Source: Ciona savignyi
Lineage: Eukaryota > Chordata > Ascidiacea > Phlebobranchia > Cionidae
Assembly: GCA_000149265.1 (NCBI GenBank)
Contig: CH003412.1
Coordinates: forward strand, 1,165,883 to 1,229,882
Reading direction: 5' to 3'
Length of the DNA stretch: 64,000 nt
The translations under genes and the position numbers were made by a program. Below are positions 1 to 17,410 of this stretch, in pieces. Position 1 is the first letter of the stretch; every line of letters begins with the position of its first letter. The notes beneath the pieces are model-generated. The model was given only the letters and a program-made list of their open reading frames with translations. It made no database searches and was not told the DNA's origin.

Positions 1-648
1 ATCAGGCAGCTGAAACTGAACCCCAAAGACTTCTAAGATGTAACCTCTTGATGGGCCACTCACATCAACTTTGAACCGTATGCCTTGTTGAATTACGCAA
101 ATTTCATTCGGTGCTGTATCTATTAATCCAAACTCAGTTTGGATCCGGAGAGCCCCCTCCTGGGGAACAATGATATAGTTGCCATCAGAGTTGTAAAATG
201 CTTTGTTCTCCATGCTCGTATTGCAACAGTAGATATGAATGGCGATTCCATTTCGTGAGCGAGCATCCCCAGCCCCACAAACTGTGGAAATGCTGTCAAC
301 AAAATCCAGGTTCTCACTTGGTATTTTGAACGGTTTCCAGCGCATTTGGTTTGGGTTTGGAGGCTCTACATTCCAATTATGTGTGATGCCACCCACCGAT
401 GCCGGCTGGCTGTATGGCTTGAATGGCTGGTGTTTCGCAGATGGCAAAATTCGATACAGCCAGCTTCTTTTGTTGCTGGTTTTTGGACATGTAAACGCAG
501 ATCCTGACAGCTGTTCAGCGTACAGGCCATATGGACATTTTTGAGGATTGTTTTGACCTTCAGGGAGAGAGTCGGGGCACCTTGGATCTTCACTTGCAAA
601 TTCGTTACCAAATCCAGATAGATATTTCAGTGCTGTAACTTGATTCAT
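1..648 (-). CDS. HGD: Homogentisate 1,2-dioxygenase, N-terminal 216 codons (runs off the window)
   Basis: The enzyme opens the ring of homogentisate to maleylacetoacetate in tyrosine and phenylalanine catabolism, using a cytosolic non-heme iron centre. The minus strand reads open from ATG at 648-646 to base 1, 216 codons with no stop or intron. It shows the family's hallmark stretches in order: [17 protein letters not shown] near residue 8, [80 protein letters not shown] and RGYILEVFG. Animal family members are about 440 residues, so roughly the first half is present; the iron ligands (two His and a Glu in the C-terminal half) lie outside. The start is chosen because the next residues match the family N-terminus at once. 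The missing 3' half prevents judging overall integrity. Confidence 0.96.
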   Translation of the reverse strand, partial: MNQVTALKYLSGFGNEFASEDPRCPDSLPEGQNNPQKCPYGLYAEQLSGSAFTCPKTSNKRSWLYRILPSAKHQPFKPYSQPASVGGITHNWNVEPPNPNQMRWKPFKIPSENLDFVDSISTVCGAGDARSRNGIAIHIYCCNTSMENKAFYNSDGNYIIVPQEGALRIQTEFGLIDTAPNEICVIQQGIRFKVDVSGPSRGYILEVFGVQFQLPD

Positions 649-2191
649 GTCTTTTAAACTAGTTTTACACAGTACATTTAAATAGTCCTTGACTGAATTA
701 AAATATAAACAATTGAAAGAATGCAAAATATAAACCGGTATCGACGCTATAGGCTACCGGTACTTTACACTATGGACTGTATTCTAGCAACTAAATAACG
801 AATGTTAATTTTACTGTGAAATTGCAGTGACTGGTATCTTACAACTATAAACCAACTCACTGAATGCCTAGATAAAATGCTTACATGGTATTGCTATTTT
901 ACAAGGTTGTCGCAAAAACAAAAAACGTTGTAGCTGCGAATTTCAGCAAGATGTCGCACTTGTTATTTTCTTCGCTTGATTGGTTTCGGCCATTTAATAT
1001 TCGGACATGAAGCAATAAACAAATGGATACGATCTGTTTATTAAAGAATTAACGCAAAACAAGTCCCAAATACTAAATTATAAAATACCATTAAATGAAA
1101 TGGCTTCAACTAGGTTACTGAATACAAATATTACATGACAAAGCTTAACACAATATTGCCAAAAATCAACTAATAATCACTGTTATTAAATTTTGCAAAA
1201 TAATTAAAAAACAGTTAAAAAACGTAAATGCGTAATCTCTCCTAGTATTATTAAAAATGAAGAACGAAACGATACTGTATTTAGTTCAGTTGATATTAAG
1301 GGATTAATTACTACCATAATGTTGCATAAAATATCAAAAATTTCTAAACTGTACAGACATGCATAATATTGTCAAAAAAACTGAAGACACTTCTTAAAAA
1401 ATACAATGATGGAACACCAGAAATACAGCACCTCCTCAATGGTTACAAACGCCACATGCACAAGGGAACAAACAAGATCAAAAAAAGATTGTAAACAAAC
1501 AGGCTAAAAACAAATTATGAATAGATGAAGTGGAATTTGATTTCAGATAAAAAAAATGTACTGAGCATTAAAACAATTTTAAACAAATCTCAGAAATGTT
1601 TCAACTACAAAACAAAAATGTGGAACGGAACTATGCAATAATGTGTGACATGGGGTGCTTAGTACTTACGTCATACTGCATGAATGTTTATAACTTTCTT
1701 GAAGACACAACAAAGAAAATGTTTGAAAATGATAATAAAGATTTCATCTGTGCAAATAACTCTTTGTACATACAAACAAAACTTCCATACAGTAACTTAC
1801 ATATCTTAAAAAACTAATTACTAGCCTACCATATTTTTTGATAGGCGTTACAGTATTGTTGATTATTTATATCATACTTGGAACTGAAAAGCGTAAATGC
1901 ATGCTATAAATACTTGATGTTACTAATCCAAGACAAACAATCAATGGAATTTTGCAAAGATAAAATGTACCCTTATGTAGTACTCATGCACGTAACCATA
2001 GTGTATAATTTTAACAAAGTACTTAAATGCAACTATGTTGATTTTCTAAACAGATATTTTGCAAAAGTAAATTCACAATTACAGGATAGCCACATCAGCA
2101 AAGCCAAAAGTACTATTATTTACGGTATTTACACTTTTTTAGCCTTAGTAACCACTCAAAATATTTATAATCAAATATTATTTTGTATGAA
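649..2191. other. Spacer: HGD upstream region and probable 3' UTR of the MFSD6-like gene
   Basis: AT-rich sequence with no convincing coding exon. It must hold the HGD promoter, since HGD is read leftwards from 648, and the 3' end of the MFSD6-like transcript, whose stop is at 2192-2194. A possible minus-strand AATAAA (TTTATT at 1037-1042) would give a 3' UTR of about 1.15 kb. I see no clear TATA box or other element. Confidence 0.4.
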
Positions 2192-8944
<6,753 letters not shown>

Positions 8945-10098
8945 TTTCGATGTTACAAATAGAGAATTAACTTAAACCATTCTCAATGAGCCAAATTCTG
9001 AAAAACAACAACCATTATGTAATATATAAATAATATATAAATAGCAGAGCACCAAAACGTCTTAAATATTTAGATGGTTCTTAGCCTACTTCAAGAAAAA
9101 TATAGCAGCAAACTGAAAAATTTAAAATGTATGCTTACGATATATTTATTATTTACTAATTGTTTAACTTATATTACACTAATATAAACCCAGACGTGGT
9201 CTTAGGCCTCAGGAAAATTAGGTCTGCTACGTCATCTTGTTCTTATCGTTTTCCAGTGGAATCAATGGGGCTGCCCCTTAACAACGAACGCGGCATTATA
9301 ATAGCCCCGATACCGGATTATCATGGAGTAGTAACTTTGATCCTAAATTAATCCCTACAGCAGATATTATACAAACAGTAATCCACAAAAAAACTACCGT
9401 AAATTAATATTTTTACTTTATAAATTTATATATTACTACTTTCTGTCTAACTTCTAAGCTCACTCGGCAAAAAGCGCCTGTGATCTGCAGGCAGCCGAAA
9501 TGTCGCGTCGTCGAACCCTGCCTCGGTATAAACTAATCTATCTTGGATCAAGCCTACACAATTTCAAGACAATTAGAAATATACTAGCGGCGCATATTTT
9601 CTTCCTTCGCTGTCTGGTAAACACTTTGGGAACACAAACCCACTCACGTATGTAATAACCATACTTTACGACAACGAATGACCAAAATGAAATCGAGTTA
9701 AAACATTTAAAGTTATTAACTTATACATATTTATTTTGCATTGGTAAACTTTAGGTAAAGCAAAATTGGGATGTTCCGGAAAAGCTCAGAAGTAAGAAGT
9801 CGTGGTTTAGGTTTTTTTAAACACCGATAGCCTTAAGAACTTAGATAAATATGATTTTTTGACGATTGCAGTTCAAAACTCCAGATGAAATAAAAAACAT
9901 ACAAGATGACGGGACACACTTGCTAACTTAACGGCTAACACATATAATGGTATTGTGGAGACGCAGACAACAATACACTAAGTAGGAATAAACTTGTAGA
10001 AACAGCTCAATGTCAACTGTAAAATTTTCCATATCTTGATATATTTTAGCACATGTGTTTTCGGTAAAAGGATCAATAACGGACAGTTGTTTGCTAAT
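8945..10098. other. Spacer upstream of the MFSD6-like gene
   Basis: No coding exon recognised. It contains the presumed promoter and 5' UTR of the MFSD6-like gene and ends at the left target duplication (10093-10098, gctaat) of the foldback element. A more GC-rich patch at about 9450-9560 has a GGTTCGA-like motif on the minus strand and could be a degenerate tRNA-derived SINE, but this is weak. Confidence 0.35.
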
Positions 10099-10149
10099 TA
10101 CGGTGGCCCATAAGGGCAATCCTGAAATTTTATTTCAGTCTACAAAACT

Positions 10150-10795
10150 ATTTCATAATCGACAAAAATATTTTCAAATCGACAAAAATATTTTCAAATC
10201 GACAAAAATATTTTGCCAATCGGCAAAAATATTTTGCCGATCGGCAAAACTATTTTGTAGCCAATCGGCAAAACTATTTTGCCGATCGGCAAAACTATTT
10301 TGTCGATCGGCAAAACTTTTTTGTAGCCAATCGGCAAAACTTTTTTGCCGATCAGCAAAACTATTTTGACAATCGGCAAAACTTTTTTGTAGCCAATCGG
10401 CAAAACTATTTTGACAATCGGCAAAACTATTTTGACGATCGGCAAAACTTTTTTGTAGCCAATCGGCAAAACTTTTTTGCCGATCGGAAAAACTATTTTG
10501 ACAATCGGCAAAACTATTTTGACAATCGGCAAAACTATTTTGTAGCCAATCGGCAAAACTATTTTGCCGATCGGCAAAACTATTTTGTCGATCGGCAAAA
10601 CTTTTTTGGAGCCAATCGGCAAAACTTTTACTTTATAAATTGCCAATCGGCAAAACTATTTTGACAATCGGCAAAACTATTTTGACAATCGGCAAATCTT
10701 TTTTGTAGCCAATCGGCAAAACTATTTTGCCGATCGGCAAAATTATTTTGTCAATCGGCAAAACTTTTTTAGGAATCGCAAATCTTTAATTCACT
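10150..10795. repeat. Left-arm tandem array, 21/24-bp near-palindromic units
   Basis: Around thirty imperfect units centred on (c)gatcggcaaaa or caatcggcaaaa followed by ctattttg or cttttttgtagc. Two unit lengths alternate, 21 and 24 bp. Many unit junctions form the self-complementary string ttttgccgatcggcaaaa, so single strands can fold locally as well as pair with the other arm. One interruption (about 10629-10640, ctttataaatt) breaks the regularity. The outermost units are diverged versions with gacaaaaatattttcaaatc. Confidence 0.9.
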
Positions 10796-10867
10796 GTCGA
10801 CAAAAGTATTTTCGAGTCGACAAATGTATTTTTGAGCCGGAAAAAGTAAATTTGACTTAGGTTCAAG

Positions 10868-11000
10868 AAACTGCCGTTAAAATCTTTACAAGGTTTGTCC
10901 AAGGAAACAACCGACTTGTTGCTTACAGTGGCAAGTTTCTATCGGCCACCTTTCGGCTAAGGGTCCTGCGCGCCGCATCACTAAGCCAATCGTTCAGGCG
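10868..11000 (-). repeat. SINE-like segment inside the left TIR
   Basis: Read on the minus strand, this matches the head of the tRNA-derived SINE found elsewhere here: cgcgcaggacc..., tagccgaaaggtggc, then cggttgtttccttggacaaa and taacggca. The right arm has the matching segment at about 13060-13165, so it was present before the arms diverged or is maintained by conversion. Confidence 0.6.
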
Positions 11001-11393
11001 ACTAGGCTTCGAATTTATTTAACAATATTGTTTGTTTTTTTGTAAAGGTATTATCATACTAATAATGTACATGTATCATAAAGCTAAGCTACTCAACCGT
11101 CCAACTTCTACGAGGTCGGATATCAAATGGGGAGAGATTTAAGCGATAATAGCAAAAAAGAAAGGACATAGTCGTTCTGCATGAAACAATGAGATAGCCT
11201 ACAGCCAATCAGAACCGCCACAGTTTTTACTCTGTTGAACATGCTTCATATATTTTTGTCAACGACAGGTAGTTGAACACTAGTAAACGTGTTCGCTTTG
11301 CTATTGTTTGACGCCGAAAACACAATAAACAAAAATCAAACTGGTTTATTTTTGAAACATTGGCAAACTACACAACTGATTGCTGAATTGGTT

Positions 11394-12543
11394 TTATTTT
11401 TCACACAAACCAAACCCAATCCCACAGGTAACAGCAGTTAGAAAAGCAGAAAGCATGCTGTCATCAGAATTAATGTGTACAGGAAGCGTAACACTCAATG
11501 CACAAGTGCTTACAGACGGCAAACACTGACACTTAGTTCCCCCAATAGAGATTGGACAACCATGTTTGTACTGTACAGAAAGAGGATACGGCAAACCCAG
11601 AGGTGTTCTGTTTTGACAACCAGTTAAAAATTTGACCAATTGGTGAAAACTCACTGGACAATCATCTGTAAAATATAACAGAATTATATATATCACCAAC
11701 AAAACAGATCATTTCCGACAGAATATCTGATCCTGTGCTACAATCCCAGGTTGCAAGTGTATATAAATTTGCACTAGAGTTGGCAACATAGATGCAAAAT
11801 GTATATTTATACAGCAACATTAACTTAGGTTTAATTTAAGACAAGATGGGTAGAACATTAACGGGAAAATGAAGAGAACAAGAAATGAACAAACAAATGA
11901 TCATGTATCTATTTTATCGAAATACAGTGGAACCCCGCTTGGAGACCACATCGATAACATGACCACCTCACTATCAAGACCACTTCAGTGCGGTCCCAAA
12001 TAATTTACTATGGTCGTGCATTGTATTCTGTTTCAATAACGCGACCACCCCGGTTTCCAGACCAGCAGGACCGCCATATTTTGGTGCAAAACTTCAAATT
12101 TAACTCCGCTTAAGTGACCACACGTGCTAAATAATATGCTTTTGTCACCAAATAATAAGTTTAAATTTCTTTTGTGACCAAAACATTAAGATTACATAAG
12201 CGCGTACACACACACAAACAAAATTGTGACAAACATAACTGAATTTTATAAGATAAACTTCAGAACTAACAGTTGTTTAAAATCATTTTGCAAAAATAAA
12301 GTAATTTGGTAAAAAAATAGTAAAAAGGCAGACGTTTTGGCTACATATGACGACAACCTGCTCCAAAGCAAAATTCACTAACACGACCACCCCGCTAACG
12401 CGACCGCTTGATGACGGTCCCATAGGTGGTCAGGTAAGCGGGGCTCCACTGTAAATTAAAAATATTGTTCTTACCTTCATTGTACCACCTCTCAATGAAG
12501 TCAACAAAGCGCCTACTATACCAGACATAGCAGAACGGGACTT
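11394..12543 (-). pseudogene. Two-exon 3' gene fragment inside the foldback element; family not recognised
   Basis: Exon 12475-12543 (acceptor aactag, donor gtaaga) joins in phase to exon 11394-11665 (acceptor tttacag), giving about 113 residues that end at a stop at 11394-11396. It begins VPFCYVWYSRRF, continues FIERWYNEDDCPVSFHQLVK, and contains several Cys and a hydrophobic end (LTAVTCGIGFGLCEK). Minus-strand AATAAA motifs follow within about 50 bp. No upstream exon or start codon was seen before the right arm, so this looks like the 3' end of a cellular gene captured by the element, or the element's own cargo gene. I do not recognise the family. The intron contains a separate MITE. Confidence 0.5.
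11925..12451. mobile_element. TA-flanked MITE (Tc1/mariner-pogo type) nested in the captured intron
   Basis: 527 bp with inverted ends CAGTGGAACCCCGCTT and AAGCGGGGCTCCACTG (one mismatch), flanked on both sides by TA, the target duplication used by Tc1/mariner and pogo elements. Sub-terminal sequence is also partly inverted (gaccaccccg, cggtccca). No coding capacity. It inserted after the host gene fragment had its intron. Confidence 0.8.
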
Positions 12544-13059
12544 CTAGTTACAAAACAAACAACGCGCAATTCCAGCAGCAACAAAACTTTCTTTCAGCTT
12601 AAAGTTGTAATCCACTTTTACGTTATATTATTACTAAAATTTAAGGATTTCAAAATATATTATACAGTAGACATTTAACTTGTAAAATTTAATTCTATAT
12701 ATTATGGAAAATAGTATTAAAACACATGGCACAATTCAAATTAACTGCAGAAAATATTACTATAAGTTACTTCAAAAAACTCCCTTTAAAAAAATAATAT
12801 ATGAAAGAGATATTGCGCAACTCGTGATAACAATGGCATTGTTACAATTCTCATTTATAATATTAAACCTCAAGTGTAAACAAATGACGTAGTGATTTCA
12901 ATGTAAGCTACGTCGCATGTCCGACCTCGTAGAAGTTGGACGGTTGAGTATATTAGCTTTAGGATGCCTGTGCATTATTAGTGTGATAATATGTTTAAAA
13001 AAAACTATATTGTTAAATAAATCGAAATACAATTGCCCGGCATCATAAAGCTAAGCCTA

Positions 13060-13165
13060 GTTGCCCGGACGGTTGGCTTACTGATGGCGCGCAGGACCGT
13101 TGTTTTGTGTCCTTTGACAAACCTTGTGAAGACATTTAACGGCATTTGCTTAAAACCTAATCAAA
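13060..13165 (+). repeat. SINE-like segment inside the right TIR
   Basis: Counterpart of the left-arm segment in inverted orientation, with an internal deletion: gttggcttactgatggcgcg is followed directly by ttgttttgtgtcctttgaca, then taacggcatttgc. The part corresponding to the internal promoter B-box region is missing, unlike the left arm. Confidence 0.55.
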
Positions 13166-13204
13166 ATTACTTTTCCGGCTCAAAAATACATTTGTCGACT
13201 CGAA

Positions 13205-14060
13205 AATACTTTTGTTGACAGTGAATAAAAGATTTGCCGTTTCTAAAAAATGTTTGCCGATTGGCTACAAAAAAGTTTGCCGATCGACAAAATAGTTTTG
13301 CCGATTGTCAAAATAGTTTTGCCGATTGGCTACAAAAAAGTTTTGCCGATTGTCAAAATAGTTTTGCCGATCGGCAAAAGAGTTTTGCCGATTTGCAAAA
13401 GAGTTTTGCCGATTGGCTACAAAAAAGTTTTGCCGATTGTCAAAATAGTTTTGCCGATTGTCAAAATAGTTTTGCCGATTGGCTACAAAATAGTTTTGCC
13501 GATTGTCAAAATAGTTTTGCCGATTGGCTACAAAATAGTTTTGCCGATTGTCAAAATAGTTTTGCCGATTGGCTACAAAATAGTTTTGCCGATTTGCAAA
13601 AGAGTTTTGCCGATTGGCTACAAAAAAGTTTTGCCGATTGTCAAAATAGTTTTGCCGATTGTCAAAATAGTTTTGCCGATTGGCTACAAAATAGTTTTGC
13701 CGATTGTCAAAATAGTTTTGCCGATCGGCAAAAAAGTTTTGCCGATTGGCTACAAAAAAGTTTTGCCGATTGTCAAAATAGTTTTGCCGATTGTCAAAAA
13801 AGTTTTGCCGATTGGCTACAAAAAAGTTTTGCCGATCGTCAAAATAGTTTTGCCGATTGTCAAAATAGTTTTGCCGATTGGCTACAAAAAAGTTTTGCCG
13901 ATTGTCAAAATAGTTTTGCCGATTGGCTACAAAAAAGTTTTGCCGATTGTCAAAATAGTTTTGCCGATCGGCAAAAGAGTTTTACCGATTTGAAAATATT
14001 TTTGCCGATTTGAAAATATTTTTGTCGATTTGAAAATATTTTTTTCGATTATGAAATAGT
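13205..14060. repeat. Right-arm tandem array, 21/24-bp near-palindromic units
   Basis: About 37 units of ttttgccgattgtcaaaatag (21 bp) and a 24-bp variant with ggctacaaaaaag, in mixed order. Because both unit lengths are multiples of three, two plus-strand frames stay open for nearly 800 bases; this follows from periodicity and is not evidence of a protein. The outer end again has diverged units with gatttgaaaatattttt. Confidence 0.9.
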
Positions 14061-14407
14061 TTTGTAGACTGAAATAAAATTTCAGGATTGCCCTTATGGG
14101 CCACCGTAGCTAATACATATTTTTGCAATGTTTTTTAAACTGGTTGTTTGCTTTTTATTATTGTACATAGTCCATTGTTACGTCATGAAAAATATAAGGA
14201 AGGAGGCACAATAGGGAGACGCAGTCATGCACAAAACATGGGTTTGAAGCTCGTATGAATGGTTATGTCGTTGATCAAATAAATTTTGAAACGCCTGGAT
14301 AGATAAATATCAACCTAAAGTTAGTTTATTTTGAGTTCTGGATGTATTTCCAAGTGGAAAAACAGTAAAAGCATCAAACTTTCTGATCATTTATTTATAT
14401 CGTAGTG

Positions 14408-16904
14408 TTAGTAGTATTCAGAGCCGATCACGATGCTGATGTCATTTCCACTAATCTCTGTTTGATGAAACCATCTGTTTCCGTCAAAGACAACTGAAAA
14501 AATAATATTTATATATATTTTTAGCATGTGCAACCCGTTTACATACTTATGTCTCCTGGATTAGCAGTAACTTCGAGTCTACGAATACATGTACCGTAGC
14601 ATTCCGGAGGCGATTCAAAAGTCCACTTCTTTTGCCCACGTAACTGTGCTTGCCAAGTTGACGACTGTACAAAGTCAACCTAAACCATACTTTTTTTAGT
14701 CAAATCCAACTCATAATAGAGAGACTCGATATAAAAACCTACGTGCATCGGGGCACCGTGTCCTGGCATACCCATAAATACCCAATCGAGTTTGCTGTGA
14801 TCCAATTCAGGCGATAAGAAGTAAGGAAGTCTGTAGTGTTTACGCAGCTCGTTGGCAGCTTGTCCTTCGCAATTTATCCTACAATTCAAAATTTGCATCA
14901 AGAGCTTCCCTCTGCAAATAGTTTGATTGTTCGATCGATTTGTACATGTTTACTTACCATCCAACATACCAGGGGCCCGCTTTGCCTTCGAGTCTGGTTT
15001 TCGACATGTTGAAAAATTCCTTCAAACCAGACATTTCTGTCTGGTAAGGGAAAAATTGGCATCGATGAGAAACCTCTTCCAGAATCTGCACAACATTAAG
15101 TGCGTTATTGGAAAACCTGAATTGTATAGTCAAAATCTACCATGCTGATTATATAAAAAGCGGCGGGCAACTAACCAAAGAATTAATTGCGTTAACCACC
15201 AATGATGCATCTTAACTGTTATCCTGTACTCTAAGCAAGGTAGGCCATTTCGTGAATCTAACGCGGATACGTTAATGGATGTACTTTGGGAAATGCATGC
15301 AGCTAGTTAGTTCAAGCAAAAAAACGCGAATAAAGTCACTTGGCTATTGCTTCTATACTATCTTAAAAATTCTCTCTCTATATATATTTTACCGCAGCTG
15401 ATGATTGAAATTAAAATCAGCATTTTCCTTTCTCATTAATATAAAAATTATTGATTTAGCAGCTAGCCCACCATTAAAGGTTCGGCAACTACTCACCCGA
15501 GAACCCGGCGAATAGATGCTTTGGAAGTATTCATAACTGAAAGTGTCACGTGCGGTCCAGTTAGCTTGACCGTCCCGTACAACTATTGGTTGCATTGTAA
15601 AGGCGTATTTTTGCACAAAATCGTTCTGCGGTAAAGACGATTAATTAATTAGTGGTGAGTGATTTCCTGATAATTTTATCCTGGCTCTATTAATGAAATA
15701 CCAGATAGGATAGGATAGGATATTCATGTTTATTCCCGTGAATGGGAAAAGCAAGGGGGTTAACACACGGACAATCGTCAGATCACCTCGCGCCCACTGT
15801 CGGGTTACCGCAGCTATTGAAGTGTAACCTTTTATAGCTGTATCATTTTATCCGAAAAACATGCAAACTGACTTGTGTTTTTATGTATTGACTGATATCG
15901 ATGGTTTCTTAGGATTAAATGTCATTGGGCTCATTAGGTAAACATTCTTGAACCATACATTATTTAAGCAACTTTATTGTCATACGAGGTATGTTTTAGA
16001 AAATAATTTTGGCATTTACATAAAAACGGCAAAAGCACTGCAATAACTATATCTTGTCCCATGTTAGCATAGCCTTGTTATACCCACTGCTGCTTTCTTA
16101 TCGGCTCCCAGCGGGTATTACACCCAACATCATTAATCCGCATCTCACCTGTGAAAGATTTCTCACTTGTATCACTTCGGTGACATCAGTACATTTGCTG
16201 CAATCTGTCGGCACGCGAGCATAAGGCCCGAGAACCTGACTCCGTATGATACAAGGCGTATTTTCCATATTTTGTTGTATCGCAAATGAGTCATCAAACC
16301 TGTCATAATCATCTTTAAACTACTCATACTGCTCTTTTGCAACAGTACATAAGTTATAGTTTCATTGTACAGTCGTGTTGCCGAATGGTTATCACGACCA
16401 ACAACTTTTGAATAAAAACGTTATTAGTAAGCCCATGATGGGTTCACAAGTTTTCCAGTTAAACTACATGATTTCATGTGGCCATACTGTTATTTATATA
16501 ATCAACTCGAATAAGTGGTTTAAATTGCCGTTATAACAATAAGGCACTTGAATGCAATTTAGATGGAAAATAATCATATTACATTATAATTTTGCCTATT
16601 TTCTCGAGTAATAAAGCAAGATAAAGGACCATAAATTGCTAATGGTATATGAATCCACTTACGTTTTAAGTATGAAGTTTCCAAGAGAAGTTTTATTTAG
16701 TATGCTATGTACCAATACTGAAGGGCAAACAACAAACATCAAAATCGCAATACCGGACAACAAAATACCAGCATTTCGCCTTGGCCATCTCCTTCCTACA
16801 TTCTCAATTGCTCTTATTGATTTAAGTTTGCTTAACTCTTCTTTACTTATACCCAAACTTTCCGATTGCTTCAGTATGTTGTAAAATTGTTGCACAGTCG
16901 CCAT
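14408..16904 (-). CDS. Membrane-anchored cupin/JmjC-like Fe(II)/2-oxoglutarate dioxygenase, copy A
   Basis: Seven exons whose phases all join: 16663-16904, 16149-16299, 15497-15625, 14958-15085, 14743-14878, 14547-14679, 14408-14493 (1005 bases, 334 residues). Exon 1 begins MATVQQFYNILKQ and has a basic stretch then one membrane segment (about residues 45-70), so the catalytic part should be luminal or extracellular. Exon 3 has NWTARDTFSYEYF, exon 4 CQFFPYQTE and PWYVGW, exon 5 LDWVFMGMPGHGAPMH. The exon 5/6 join creates MHVD, the likely HxD iron pair; exon 6 has STWQAQLRGQKKW and exon 7 RWFHQTEI, the likely second His. The protein ends SEYY. The fold is inferred from these motifs; the substrate is unknown. 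Minus-strand AATAAA occurs at 14390-14395. Copy B lies head to head, 1.25 kb away. Confidence 0.82.
15690..15827 (-). repeat. tRNA-SINE 3' fragment in copy A intron
   Basis: Minus-strand copy of the SINE tail: the (TATCC)n end appears here as taggataggata, followed by tattcatgtttattcccgtg, gggaaaag and gatcacctcgcgc. The 5' head is absent. It lies in the intron between exons 3 and 2. Confidence 0.7.
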
Positions 16905-17094
16905 ATCTTATAAATAAACAATAAAAACTATGTGACAGCTAGAGAGAGGAGGGCGAATTGCAATGGCCATATGGTCTAAGAAGCAAATGTTTAGACCAAG
17001 ATAAATTTCCAAGAAATCATCTAGAGTGCGAGCGAGAAAGAGAGTGAGATTAAAATAACAAGCCCGCAATTTTGAAAGACAATATAAGTTATAG

Positions 17095-17402
17095 CAGCGT
17101 TTCTCAAACTGTGGGTCGCGACCCACCGGTGGGTCGCAAAAGGAATCTTGGTGGGTCGTGAAAAGTTATAGAAAGCTCTGGTTAACTATACTGGCTATTT
17201 CCTATACAAAAATCAAGGGGGAATTATCATAATTATGACATCACACAATCTTGAATCGTGGCGTGATCTTCACCTGACCTCAGGTTATTAAACCTTTCGT
17301 CTCTCACATATGTTACAACAACTATATATAAAGTTAAGTGGGTCGCCATAAATTGTGGTAATTAATAGTGGGTCCCAACTCTAAAAAGTTTGAGAACCAC
17401 TG
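17095..17402. mobile_element. hAT-type MITE between copies A and B
   Basis: 308 bp, starting CAGCGTTTCTCAAACTGTGG and ending GTTTGAGAACCACTG, the terminal form common to hAT/Charlie-like elements. It is flanked by a perfect 8-bp target duplication, agttatag (17087-17094 and 17403-17410), as expected for hAT transposition. Repeated gggtcg motifs lie near both ends. No coding sequence, so non-autonomous. Confidence 0.9.
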
Positions 17403-17410
17403 AGTTATAG

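Larger units (their letters stand above)
10099..11120 (+). repeat. Left terminal inverted repeat of the foldback element
   Basis: Pairs as reverse complement with 12920-14108. Order from the outside: about 60 bp unique end, tandem array to about 10790, a segment resembling the SINE head on the minus strand (about 10868-11000), and a unique inner part ending near 11120. Array copy number and the SINE-like segment differ between arms, so the arms are diverged rather than identical. Confidence 0.85.
10099..14108. mobile_element. Foldback-type DNA transposon with ~1 kb terminal inverted repeats made of tandem repeats
   Basis: The two ends are inverted copies: TACGGTGGCCCATAAGGGCA from 10099 and its reverse complement ending at 14108. 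Both ends abut gctaat (10093-10098 and 14109-14114), an apparent 6-bp target duplication. Inverted similarity extends inward to about 11120 on the left and 12920 on the right, giving arms of about 1.02 and 1.19 kb. Each arm has a unique outer part (about 60 bp), a long tandem array, a SINE-derived segment and a unique inner part that includes an AACCGTCCAACTTCTACGAG stretch. The interior is about 1.8 kb and shows no recognisable transposase, so the element is probably non-autonomous. The architecture resembles Foldback elements of Drosophila and TU elements of sea urchin; superfamily unknown. Confidence 0.85.
12920..14108 (-). repeat. Right terminal inverted repeat of the foldback element
   Basis: Reverse complement of the left arm. 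It is about 170 bp longer, mainly because its tandem array has more units. The inner junction starts at TCCGACCTCGTAGAAGTTGG near 12920; the outer end is CCACCGTA at 14101-14108. Confidence 0.85.

Noticed and set aside
12704-12892. 62-residue plus-strand open frame inside the foldback element
   Set aside because: Low-complexity AT-rich sequence with no recognisable domain and no supporting splice or poly(A) context.
13234-14013. 259- and 247-residue open frames on the plus strand
   Set aside because: They are translations of the 21/24-bp tandem array in two frames; no start context, no domain, and explained by unit lengths divisible by three.
10150-14060. Possible CRISPR array because of repeated palindromic units
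   Set aside because: Units are contiguous without unique spacers, arranged as inverted arms of a transposon in a eukaryotic genome.
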